A stretch of 64,000 nt of DNA from Chondrilla cf. caribensis (lineage: Eukaryota; Porifera; Demospongiae; Chondrillida; Chondrillidae): positions 2,333,047 to 2,397,046 of the forward strand of contig OZ026561.1 in NCBI GenBank assembly GCA_964020155.1. The letters are read 5' to 3'. Each line of letters starts with the position of its first letter. The first letter of the stretch is position 1. The notes beneath the pieces were generated by a model. That model searched no databases. It saw nothing but the letters and a program-made list of their open reading frames with translations, and had not been told where the DNA came from. The position numbers and the translations under genes were made by a program. Below, one piece after another: positions 1 to 11,300 of the stretch.

Positions 1-739
1 ACGAAATGGGCTAGAATGAGTAGCTCACGATGAAGAGTTTGCGGCCATCGAATCCAAGATAGACCACACTTTACCCTATCCATGTCAGGATTGAAACGGA
101 TACCTTTTAGCTATTTTAATTCAAGAGAGGATAATGATCGAATCTTATTCACGTTCAATCATGGTATGGAAGATCTATGATTCAACCGACCTAGCTGATG
201 CTCCAGTTTCAAAACCTTCAAGAGGCCATTTTCTCCACCACACGCAATCCAGCCCTTAGAAGCACACCATGCTAACGACCGAACATGAGTGTTGTGAGGA
301 ATCGCAATCTGTATTAAATGATAGAGAATTAATATAGATTGATTAAACGATTTCTATCAGCTAATTCGCCTAACCTTTTTGCTCAGGTACACCAGCATTT
401 TCCTGTAACCATGGTTACATCACTCCAGACGATGTCAGTGACGTCATTGGACATCGCACGTGTCATAATTATACAATGTATTATAATACATATGCATAAT
501 ACAATTGCACCCATGCATTTCGCTCGCTGAGCTATTAATATACTACATGTAGGAATCAGCCAACAATAATAGTTATAATAATAATGAAATCAGCTACATT
601 AAATATTACAGAATAAGTAAATCAACACGATAACACCATAGGACATGTAAATGATGTACATACGTCACTAAATTCATTAATAGGATAAATCTGTGGTAGT
701 CAATAATGATGGAGCAATGAATACTTGTAACAGAAAAGT
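1..739. other. Intergenic, no gene seen
   Basis: AT-rich sequence beyond the 3' end of the coiled-coil gene. Only ORFs of about 60 codons with no recognisable family are present, and I see no repeat structure. Confidence 0.5.
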
Positions 740-744
740 TTATT
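739..744 (-). promoter_or_regulatory. Possible poly(A) signal overlapping stop
   Basis: The minus strand reads GAATAAAC, so AATAAA overlaps the TAA stop of the coiled-coil gene. If used, the 3' UTR would be only 10-30 nt. A more distal site is equally possible. Confidence 0.3.
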
Positions 745-3370
745 CTTCAGGTTTGCTAGGAGATTGTAAATTGATTGCATCAATTGTAGACACATTGGGT
801 GGCTCATTTCCATCCGATTTTCGGGGTGCTTGTAGTGAAGCTTTACTAATTGAGACACACGTAGAGAGAAGATCACAAATGTCTTTCACATCTCTGCTTT
901 GTGTGGTCACAGGACATTGGACACATTCTGTGTTAGTGGAAACAGTACACTTGGTAGTATCCACTTTCAATTCAGTATTATTCCCATCACTCATAAGACC
1001 ACTTTTAAATGACTGTAGCTGAGACAGTAAATCCTCATTCTCCTTTCGGAGATGCATATTATCATCAATAGCTTCTTCCAGGCAATTTTGAACAAGCAAC
1101 AACTGAGGATCAGACTTTACCTCACTCGGAGATATAGGAAAATCAATATTCTCTTCATTTTTAGCATAAAGCTCTCCTTTCAAATATTTAACTTTTTCCT
1201 CTAACTGCCGAAGCCTTACTTTGTATTGTTCATTTTCAACACGTAATCGCTCCAACTCAATCGTACTTAGTGCAGTATCCATTCCAAATGAGAACGAGAG
1301 GACACGTTTTCGCATACCTGTATCACCCAATGGCTTGTAATCAGAAAACATATCATGTATTGCATCATCAGAATTAATGCTATCTACTCTGTTGCACTCT
1401 GAATTACGTTTAGCCACTCGACCTTTAATGGATTGCATTTCTTTAAATCTTTGACTTTCTTTACGCTTCCTATTTTCCTTTTCGGAACGCAGATATTTAA
1501 GTTCTTTCTTGAGGCTTTCCACTTCAGCTGCACAAGCAGTAAGGGATGATGATAGCTTTTCACACCTCCTGGCTAAGACAATACTTTGTTGTTCAAATTG
1601 CTCTTTTTCTTTTATTGTAGATACCATGCGACTCCTAGCTGCACTTAGTTCATCTTGAAGTTGTCTATTTACATCTTCAAGTCTTTTAGCTTTTGCATGA
1701 GCAGTAAAATTGAAATGGCCTACAATCATATCCACAGCATCACCTGCATAGTGAAATTACAAAACATTGACATTTTAATTCAAGGATGTGTAAAAATTTG
1801 GTTTGATCTTGTTTCAGTTAGCATTAGCAGGTGAGAATTTCCAGTAGTTAAACAAGGGTGGAAATTTCCAGTTTTTGGAAGTTAATCCATTGATGGTTTA
1901 ATTAATAGATTGTAATGTAGTACATTATAGGAAAATCTAGCTGTTATTGTGTGATTTGGCCTAATAATCATTTGCAAATCAACAATAATAGTTTTAGGCA
2001 TATACTGGTACAGTGTATTTGTAGATAAATGCAATATAAAAGACCTTGCATCTGTCAAATAGCATACGTAGACATCACCCATATGAAGTTATTGCTAAAG
2101 TCTGTAAAAGAAGGGTTGTAGTGTGTGAGCAAGTGATTGTAGTTGAAGATTTAAGCAAGGGATTATCACACTATAAGGTAATCTTGCTATATAGCTAGGG
2201 AAAAATTGTTGAATACGTACTCTCAAGTGTATATTGCCTAGTAGTAGGTATGTATGCATGCATACAATATAAATTTGCATATTCAATGTAAGTTATGTAC
2301 ACTTATAATGTTCCTATCAATGTGAACCTCCATGTACCACACCACCCATGAGTTGAAGAAGTATTAGAGCGGGATTTGCATATATTTTTGGTGTGGAAGA
2401 CTATACATCCATGATAGGGGGTTTATACAGTACCATTTATCTGATATTGCCCCACCTCTGCATGATATGTATGGGAGTAAATTCTACTAAAATGGCCTGT
2501 CTGATTAAGATCTAGCATGCAAGCACTAGCTGTTTAAATACAAAAAAGGTATTAATACCCCACCCACAGAGATAATATTAACTATCAAATCACCCCACCT
2601 CCACTGACAGGTAAACTACGCTTCAGAAAACTTTGCTGAATGATTAAAATGTACTCTAGATATAGATTCACAACCAAAACAAAAGAACTCAATGAATCAA
2701 ATTTAAAATATTCTTTTTTACCATCTCAGGATGAAGATCCATAACATCCTATTTTGGTAGTGTTTCTATAACCCATTTCATAATCTTCAAATACACAATT
2801 TGTTTCCTTTCACCTTCATGTCAATTAGAACCTCAAACTGCAATCAGATTGGTATGGGACTAAATGGGCGTATACTGAAGAATATCCTTCAATCTACCAT
2901 TTCTAGAGTTGCAGTTTAAATTTATTTGAACTATTGTAACAATTAACTGTTATCATTGCTACATGCCGTTACGTAGTAGTATTGATTAATGATATGAAGC
3001 CATATTATCGGTACCTACAGCGTAAAACAATGTCCACTAGAAGTGGCTGTGATGAAGCCGAACTCCGGGGGGATAATACGCTGTAGGTATCGATAATATG
3101 GCTTCATATCATGAATCAATACTACTGCGTAACGGCATGTAGCAATGATAACAGTTAAACAACGATGTGGCAAGAGAATCATAGTCATACTAAATATAGA
3201 TTATACATATCAGCAAAAGAGACCTAAAGAGCTACCAAAAGAGCTACCAAAATAAATACGTTGCACCTGTATCGAGCTGGAATACTTTTCTTACCTTTTG
3301 AATCCTTTCTCGACTTTCGAGAAACGTCACTGATGCTTTCCGTGGTGCACATAATTTCCTCCTCCATCAT
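740..3370 (-). CDS. Two-exon coiled-coil protein, function unknown
   Basis: Exon 1 (3370-3295) starts with tandem ATGs (MMEEEIMCTTESIS) and ends AAAAG at a GTAAGA donor in phase 1. Exon 2 (1743-740) follows a TATGCAG acceptor and opens in the matching phase, giving a 359-residue protein. Residues about 40-120 and 180-265 are Leu/Glu/Lys/Arg-rich heptad-like segments, which I read as coiled coils. A basic stretch (KENRKRKESQRFKEM) lies between them, and the C-terminal 70 residues are Ser/Thr-rich and probably disordered. No signal peptide or membrane segment is seen. An AATAAA overlaps the stop codon (739-744). I do not recognise the family. A cytoskeletal or centrosomal role would be a guess. 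The matching splice phase and long open frame make the gene structure itself fairly secure. Confidence 0.75.
2943..3158. mobile_element. Foldback (MITE-like) element, 82-bp inverted arms
   Basis: Arms 2943-3024 and 3077-3158 are inverted copies with about three mismatches, around a loop of about 52 bp. Both outer ends read TTAA, which would fit a piggyBac-type target duplication, though TTAA could also simply be the palindrome tip. It lies in the single intron of the coiled-coil gene. No ORF inside. Confidence 0.85.
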
Positions 3371-4035
3371 GGATCACTAAAATAGTCCGCAGCCCACTGG
3401 AATAGTCCATATACGTACGTTTCCACTATTACCGAGCGTTAGCGAGGTTAATTGTTTCCGGTCCAAAGCGAGTAGAAAGCTGGTCGCCCACGCATCTAAT
3501 TACTTTTCGTCGGGGCAAACGTCAAATTATGGCCCATTTGCACTGTCTTTGTACGTAAATTCCACGAGTTTACAATCGACTGGTCGCGATCCGTCGGAAG
3601 GGGGCACGGACGCGTCACAGATGGAGGTGGAAGACTTTCGTCAAGATCAGCAGCAGTTGCCGAGAGACGGACAATAATGACACTCACGTTTCTTTGACTT
3701 AGGGGCTGCGTGTTCCGGGTCGGGCGCCGTCGGTAAGCTTAAAACGATCAACAGGAAGGCTTTCAAAGTTTTTCAATACAGAATTTCGATTCCTCATTGC
3801 GCCGAAAGGGGGTTCGTCAATCCGTCGTTCGGGAGCTCGAATTGGTCAGCCATAGTGACGTCCATTTTGGCAGACATTTATGGATGACGTGCAGTCTACG
3901 TAATCGAAAAGATGGCTTATCTACGAGTTTCCATTACTCAGTTTATGGGACGATTTCCTCGTTGCAGAGACGACTGGTTCTCATGTGAAAGACGTCAGTC
4001 CAGAGGGCTTTGGATCAGGTAAAATGAACCGAACT
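3371..4035. other. Upstream region of the coiled-coil gene; dispersed-repeat fragment
   Basis: This is the likely promoter region of the minus-strand gene; no TATA box is evident. Positions about 3845-3885 (GTGACGTCCATTTTGGCAGA) recur with few changes at about 53,705-53,745, so part of this stretch is a dispersed repeat. The ORFs here are short and unrecognised. Confidence 0.45.
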
Positions 4036-4225
4036 ACTGGCCATATAGACTGATGACATCCGCATAGCGTCATACTCGCTCTGTAATAGGGCATAAATAG
4101 CGGTAGGGTCAGATCTTGGATCCTTTTCTGAACCAAATATTATAGGTCAAAAAATCCCAGATCTAACCCCAATCCTAACTCTACCTATTATTACTAACCC
4201 GACGTCATCAATCCATATGGCCAGT
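4036..4225. mobile_element. Short inverted-repeat element (MITE)
   Basis: Terminal repeats of about 28 bp (ACTGGCCATATAGACTGATG at the left, its near-complement at the right) enclose 190 bp whose interior also folds back (GGTCAGATCTTGGAT against ATCCCAGATCTAACC). It is non-coding and typical of a non-autonomous DNA element. Confidence 0.75.
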
Positions 4226-4252
4226 GGGTCCGTTAACTTCTTTTACCTGATC

Positions 4253-4400
4253 CCTAAAGACTTTTGTCCTCATTGTGAGATGACTATTCTTGCTAAGCAC
4301 TTTGCAGTGTTTTGCAACAGCTGTAGCTCTTGGTATCACATCAAACGTATAAATATGTCTGAAAGTAAATACCACACCTTAACAAACAAAAATAAAGTGA
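4253..4400 (+). pseudogene. PHD-finger remnant, retroelement-type
   Basis: The frame reads CPHCEMTILAKHFAVFCNSC followed by SSWYHIKR, the Cys-x2-Cys ... Cys-x2-Cys-x4-Tyr-His pattern of the PHD fingers found in many invertebrate non-LTR retrotransposons. The final Cys after the WYH motif is replaced by Arg, and the frame stops about 25 codons later. No endonuclease or reverse transcriptase follows. A second remnant of the same type lies at 37,190-37,325. Most likely a decayed element fragment, not a host gene. Confidence 0.5.
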
Positions 4401-4429
4401 ACACACTTCAATCAACCTGAAAGGAACAC

Positions 4430-5411
4430 GTCAAGTACAGTTGATGCAATGTGAGAGTTGAGCTGTCTCAGAACAATTACAAACGGAATCATGCATGCAT
4501 CCACACATCATGTACAAGTGGACACAAGTGAAAGTTGTGCAAACATACTGTAATGAGTATGTTCCATAACCAATCAGTGGAACAATAATTTTGCACAAGT
4601 TGTCAAGAAATGTGGCTATGCATCACGTTACAAAACATGTAAAAGATGCAACTGTGACAAAGGTTCTACAAAATAGTACTCCCAAAGAAACGATATGAAC
4701 CTGAATCAGTACTAGAATGATTATACACGACTTGACTCACAAATTGGAGAATGTTAATAGCCTGAGCATTACCACTTAATATGTACAATTACCAAAAGCA
4801 AGGTGATCAAAGTGGATATAAAGGTCATGTATAGTTATCACACGATGTGCAGTCACTATACTTGATAAAATATACCACCAAACATAAATAATTTACCCAT
4901 ATATTCTATATTTTTGCAACAAACACCAATTTGAAAATAGCATGAAGCTCTTCAAAGAATCCACCAGTATGAAATCATCGTTATAGCCAGTTAAGATTCT
5001 CATTAAATGCTCAAGCCTGCCAGCACCACTTGACCTTTTTGCCAGCAGTCTCCATCATTCTACCATTGCTGACCTCCCACATGAAATATAACACAGGAAT
5101 CTTCACTTCTATCTGAGCCATTCACCTTGACATACAGAAGTACACTAATTGGAGTGTATCATGAAATTTAACTATTATCTTATACAGTACTGTAATACAC
5201 ACAACAGGCATACTTTGCCTGTCGTGTTTTCATTCAAGTTGATCTAATTCTTTTTATTCCTGTTATGATTCAATCTATCCATGTAATCTCAGTTTCAAAA
5301 ACAAAAATGTTATATTCAGTAATGCGGCAAATGCGGACATATTCTACTTCACGTAGCGAGGTCCTGAACCACGTTCACACATCATTCTACAGTTGACCTG
5401 TATGGTGTTCG
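4430..5411. other. No gene seen
   Basis: AT-rich, no long ORF, no clear repeat. A stretch near 5330-5390 loosely resembles the repeat at 53,165-53,205 (GCGAGGTTCTGAACTTTGTTC). Confidence 0.4.
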
Positions 5412-5606
5412 TCCAAAGTTGACTCCCCGTCCCAAGTTGACTCTCTGACACCATGTAAGCGCCCATAATGAACGCCTGCCCCACGTTGGTATCTGCAAGG
5501 GGTTGTAGGATCTATACTGCAAGTCCTGGTGGCAACGTGGGGCAGGCGTTTATAATGGGCGCTTACATGGTGTCGGAGTCAACTTGGGACAGGGAGTCAA
5601 CTTGGG
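5412..5606. mobile_element. Foldback element with about 75-bp arms
   Basis: Left arm 5412-5487 and right arm 5533-5606 are inverted copies, sharing AAGTTGACTC and GTAAGCGCCCATAATGAACG. The spacer is about 45 bp. A partial relative (GTTGACTCCGAC...AAGCGCCCACAATAAACGCC) lies at 15,181-15,232, so this is a dispersed family. Non-coding. Confidence 0.85.
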
Positions 5607-6010
5607 ATGGAACAGTATGGTTATGCAAGACCATCAAGAGACTTTCTGCAGGTATATATATATACAGTATGCATGTATTCTGCACCGATTATCAGCTCCA
5701 TACTGCAAGTGCCTCGCGGGAAAGACAAACTGATCAACTTCCAGACACATCTATTTCTGGACTTGACACAATTACCGTTTTGTAGCTCTTCTTATTAGCG
5801 CCGTCCATGAATTCTGCTGGAACCAGATGGGCATGAGTTTACATCCCACCCCAATTGTGTCTCAGATCTTATTCAATTAATTTGAGCGAAATAATTATTT
5901 CCTTATCACATCAAAATCATGCAATAAATGCATGAATGATTACATCATATCTGTACATTCTACACAATGCATTCATTCACTGAGGCACTGGACAGTTAAC
6001 GGTTTACCCT

Positions 6011-6510
6011 CTACTTGCAGCATGTCACTCCAGAATCTGCAAAAAATTATATTAGGTACAAAATTCCTATAAACTATCACATAAAACATTGTTTCCTTAC
6101 CGTTTTCTTTGTCCAGAAGCCATAGGTATCTTTGTTCCAATGTGCTGTAAGGCCTTTTCTGAGAATTCATCCCTTCATAAGTAGCAAAGGGCAGTAGTAA
6201 AATCAAGTATTACCTGGAAAGCTCCAATAACGGAATCGGTCAAGCGAAATCTGAAACTACTAGATGGTATCAAACAGACATACTCACCAAATATCTTATA
6301 GAATGAAACCCAGGACTGGTTGATAAGCAGGTCCACTGTGTCAACAAAAGGGTTGTCAAGTGTAAATTTGACCTTACCTGGAAAAAAGCAAACTGAGTCT
6401 GAAGTATGGCGATATTTTTGTATAGGCTTCCAAATCTCCAAGTGGAAAGGCATGCATTGTGTACTTGAACAGCTGTTGGTTGACATGTTTGTCTCAGTCT
6501 TATTTTTCAT
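6011..6510 (-). CDS. 3' end of an unrecognised gene, three terminal exons
   Basis: Three segments join in phase on the minus strand. The first ends at 6214 (CAG|GTAATA donor) and is open back to 6510, with a possible acceptor TTTTCCAG at 6378. The second is 6158-6101 (acceptor TTCTCAG, donor GTAAGG). The last is 6036-6011 (acceptor TTTTTTGCAG), ending at TAG. The introns are 55 and 64 bp, like those of the GH27 gene. The peptide includes KFTLDNPFVDTVDLL, RLTDSVIGAFQ and STLEQRYLWLLDKEN, and ends DSGVTCCK. I do not recognise the family. Upstream exons were not found, so the start is unknown. It could also be a decayed fragment, but splice phases agree and no stop interrupts. Confidence 0.45.
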
Positions 6511-6549
6511 GTTAGTTACCTTGTTTACAGCTGCAATTGCAACATGAGT

Positions 6550-7560
6550 GTGATCCCACGGTGTACATCGTTAATCAAGCTGGAGGCAAGGATGTTTCTG
6601 GAGATGGTCCATGATACGGGGGAACCCTTCTTGAATTTTGTACAGTCTGTTCATTCTGTCTCATGTGACTTGCATTTTGGGCTCATCATGGCACATTGCA
6701 GGTACCATGCTCATTGTCAAACAGTCCACTGCAGCTGCACATGCACTGTACAACTTTCTGTATTGGCCATTGCATATGTAATGTTGTTTCATTATAGTGC
6801 TGGGATTGGAAAAAGTGGTGGTCAGAGTATATTATTTTGTCCATGCACTGCTCTGCATGTGGAAAAGTTGTCCATGCACTTTTCAGAAACTATGATCAAA
6901 CAGTACACAATGGAAATAATGTGTTAACACTGTATATGGGAAAATTCATATTCAATGTCTCTGGGAGTATTCTTTGCAGGGAGGTTTTGTCTTGTGTTCT
7001 ATATTCAGATTGAGTGTCCTAATTTATTGAGAATATACTGTTTATACCAGCAATTTTAAATTTACACAGTAAGGCACAGTTGGAAAACCTTGGCAAACAC
7101 ATTCAAACACAGTGGAACACAGTGTGGTGAACACATGCATGAATTAACACAAGTGCATATAGACCAACACTGTCACTAAAAAGAACACAGTTGTAACACA
7201 TTCAACACAGTTAGAGAATACCTCTGGTGAACACAGGTACATGTGAAATCAAAAACTGTTACTGAAAAACAAAGGAGCACATTCTGTTACTGAAGACTCC
7301 CACATACGCTGGTACTGGTGAATACATGATACCAAACAACATAGGTGAACAGAATAAGTGAATAGAACCAGGTGAACACAGTCCAGCACAAAATTAAACT
7401 TCAGATTCAGCATTTAACTTCTGTCCTTGAACATACTACAAGTATAATACAGCACTATACATTTTATGGAAGATATGTGCCTAAAATATCACTTGTACAT
7501 ATACATTTGCAATAATGTACACACTCATAAATGCACGCACTCAGGCACAAATGCATGCAC
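6550..7560. other. No gene; degenerate short repeats
   Basis: About 7075-7390 holds many imperfect copies of a GTGAACACAG-like motif. The same kind of motif recurs at 17,340-18,150. No supported coding region. Confidence 0.45.
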
Positions 7561-7578
7561 AAACACAAACACACACAT

Positions 7579-7701
<123 letters not shown>

Positions 7702-7759
7702 GTATCAATGCACACACACACACACACACACGTACACGCAAGAACATACACACACATAC

Positions 7760-8383
7760 TATATACACTGAACCTTACATTCCCATTGATGGTGGCCTTT
7801 AGATTCATGTTGTTTGGGTAACAATACAGCAACAACAGTTTGTGTATATCATTATGCATGGTTGTTATGTTATGTGACTGTACCTTGCACCATCAAATAA
7901 CTTCAGGACAGTGGTACATATATGGAGGCATGAGAATTCGAAGATACATGGTTAAACTGTGATCCTCAATAGAATTGGAGATATAAATTGGTATTGTGAT
8001 GCACAATCATCTGTGGATTTATAATAATAATATTATATACTATATTATACTAAAGCACTATCTCTGCATCCTATATTGAATACACTAGTTATGGACGGTG
8101 CTAGCATGACAGCAAAGTAATGGCCCTATTATACTTATCCACAAACACCTAGCATTGAATTTCATTCTTGCAAGCATGATAGCAATGTATTTGACAAGAC
8201 TATGTAACTACAGCTATTGGTTAAGTAATCAGCAAACAAGATAAAGTAGATAATAATGATCAATAGACACTATAGTTTGTGTGGGCTGCATACAATGTAT
8301 GCATTTACCAATCTACCTTACAAAATTTACGCACACGTGTATGTAGTATCAATGATGATATTGTAGTCATGTATATAGGTTTA
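7760..8383. other. Downstream region of the GH27 gene
   Basis: AT-rich sequence after the stop codon of the minus-strand glycosidase. It presumably includes the 3' UTR. No clear AATAAA close to the stop, and no other gene seen. Confidence 0.4.
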
Positions 8384-11300
8384 TCATCCTTGTGGGGTAA
8401 TCTTCATAATCACAACACCAGTTGGATTCACCATCATGCATATCTCTTGGCTAAAGACTCCAAGATCTTTGTGCAGATACAGATCTCTAACAAACACCTT
8501 TTCTGCTTTGATATTCAGCTGCAAATAAAGTCCTACAAAAGTTAACTACCACTATGATACATTATAATGCGTGAAACACCAAACCTGTGTCAGGTTAGCA
8601 CAAAGTTTAGATGGTCCTCCGCCATTGTCAAGATTGAGATATGCCACTGCATAACTGCTATTGCTTAGTGGACGAGAAAAGAATTGCTGTTCCCCAATCT
8701 GTTGATAAATGTGTATGTATATAGTAAACATACAAGCTATATCTTAGTGGCAAGATAGACAAACCTTCAAAACTCTTCTAGCCATAATTCCCAATTTGTC
8801 CTGATCAACAGCAATTATCTCCCTGTACAAAAGCAACAATTCAGTTCGATATTGTCCAAAGGGATCATGTCGTGCTTACTCATTTAAAAGGATGTCAACA
8901 TATTCTTGCTGGATCAGTCGCAGGTCCACTGAGATCAGCAGTGGCTTTAAAAGATAGAATTACATAATATCTCTGGATTATAACAATATCGCACTGTCAT
9001 TTGCATTTTCTTACAGCAGCAAACATAGACCAAATTGCAAATTGAGCTTTAGCTTGGTCCAAGTTTAACCCCTTATCACCAACTATAACCTGAAGTAAAA
9101 CTGTATCAATTCATACATATCCTGTATTGTCGTAGCATTTCCAACACGAACCATATCTGGGTCATTCCAGTTACCAGGTCCTGCATAAGGCTGAAAGGCA
9201 TCCTGACTGTCTCCGTAATACTTGATGATGCCAACAACACTGTCCCAGCTGTCCTGCACGTGTTTACATTAACATATAGAAGACGACCAAGGTAATAACA
9301 TACATATGCACATATTGCATGGATTGCAGCAAGTACATCAAGCTCACAGATATATCATTAAAATTCCTCCACAAATTACAATTCTCTGCTACCAGCTTGT
9401 AATCAGGTTTCCTCCCAGATGCTCTTTCATAATCAGGCCAGCTACATGAGAACACAATAGGCCGGCCAGTTTTATTGAGAGCCATAGTCATTTCTGGATA
9501 GCCATCATTCATCAGCGATACATTTACGTTGCATCCATCCATCTTCAACATGTCTATAGTCCAGTTAGCAAAGGTCTATATGAAAGATTAGAGAATCCAT
9601 GTACAAATCTCACCAGCATAGTAAATACAAGTTATGAATGTGCATTTTGTAACCTCAGCATCAATTTGCAAGTGATCCAGACTACCAGGATAACCTGCAC
9701 ATGTTTTAGCTCCAAAATCAGCATATATTCCCAATTTGAGTCCCATACCATGAATCTAGCAATAAAAAATACAAATAAATATGCAATTAGTCACCTCCAG
9801 TGTTTGAGAAACATCCACTTATATTCTGATTCACACTTCCAAACAACCAACACACACGTGCGCGTGCACATGTGCACACACAAGTATACATACAAACTTA
9901 ATAGATACATACATACATTTTGTATGTGTGCTAGGAAATTTTCACAAATTTGAATTAGCAAAAATTCGAATTGAGTAATTTCTCCTTCAAAAGAAACCAG
10001 ATATCAGGAGTCACATTCTGCTATATCAGGAGTCATCTTAAAGCAAGTATGCAAATTCCAAATCACTTGTTCATTCATGAAACACACATATCTGAAAAAA
10101 CATTCTTAGCTTGAAATTTAATCAACATACTCAATAGGGTACTGTAGCTAGATCTGCATACTGCAATGGATATTTCAATACCCTAGCATGATTTCCAAGA
10201 CGTCACCTTCATTCAGGTTCAATGTATCATAGTGACATCCCCTAGGGATTGTTTACACTTCTTATTTTCTCATCACTACAGTGCTAAAGGAGAAAATTTC
10301 AAGTTTTCTGAAAAATCCCAAATATTATACATGCTTATGCATCAAAATGGTATATTGTAGGTCTATTCCTTCATTATGTATCCCGATTGGTGATATTGTC
10401 ACTTAAGATCAAAGGGACCAACTGGAGTACATTTGCGATGTACTGGGGTACAACACTGACCCTATTAGTGATGTACCCGGTTTTTAAGTGACTGGTATTA
10501 ATTAATCAACAGCCATTGTTATGTGCCCATTGTGTATTCTCGTCTGTATTCTTGGCTTGAGCCATTCTTCGACGTTCTCAACGGGGGTTGAAAAAGGTTC
10601 GGCAAGTTTCCTCGTTCGTTCGGTAAATACTCTGAAACTCGTTGGTTCGGCAAGTTTCTTTGTTCGTTCGGTACATACTCTGAAACTCGTTGGTTCGATG
10701 AGTTTCTTGTTTGCTCGGTAAATATTTCGAGGCTCATGGATTCGGCCATTTCCTCGTTCGTTCAATAAGTGTCCTGACGCTCGTTAATTCGGGAAGTACG
10801 GGCGGCCAAGATGCCATATGAGTCATCGGAATGGGTTGATAGCCACCTCCAGCTCTTTGAGAAAATCGTCTTTTTCGATGTCGTGAACGAAATCCATCTC
10901 CGCTACTCGTAATCGTGCTATTGAACGGGGTACAACTATTACTTGTAACATACCTAAGTGTACAAACACTCTCACGTGTACATAGCAACATAACATTTAT
11001 AGTGGGAAATGTAGCAATTATAGGACGCAAAGCATTTAAGGGTGTGTAGTTGTCAGTAGTTGTTAGTCAAGTTTAGCAATTTTCAAATACTATAATATTG
11101 TGGATTCTCTGCTTGAGGAGGATTGGCGAGTTTGAAGTGGATCACATGCAAACTGAAGGAGGAGTTTGCATACAAACAAACAGAGAATCCTTGCATCATA
11201 GTAGGATAATATTAGCAATATACACATTGATTTCACAGACAGATATAGTCTAAGCCATATTGCAGAAGCACAACCAACCTTATCAGCCAAGTACTTTATT

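Noticed and set aside
693..1022. Plus-strand ORF of 109 codons
   Set aside because: Antisense shadow of the coiled-coil gene's last exon.
3496..3687. 63-codon minus-strand ORF upstream of the coiled-coil gene
   Set aside because: Short, no in-phase link to exon 1, and it lies in the presumed promoter region.
6251..6283. A 33-nt intron inside the 6.2-kb exon (donor GTATGT, acceptor TTTCAG)
   Set aside because: The stretch is 33 nt, open and in frame, and shorter than any other intron here, so reading through is simpler.
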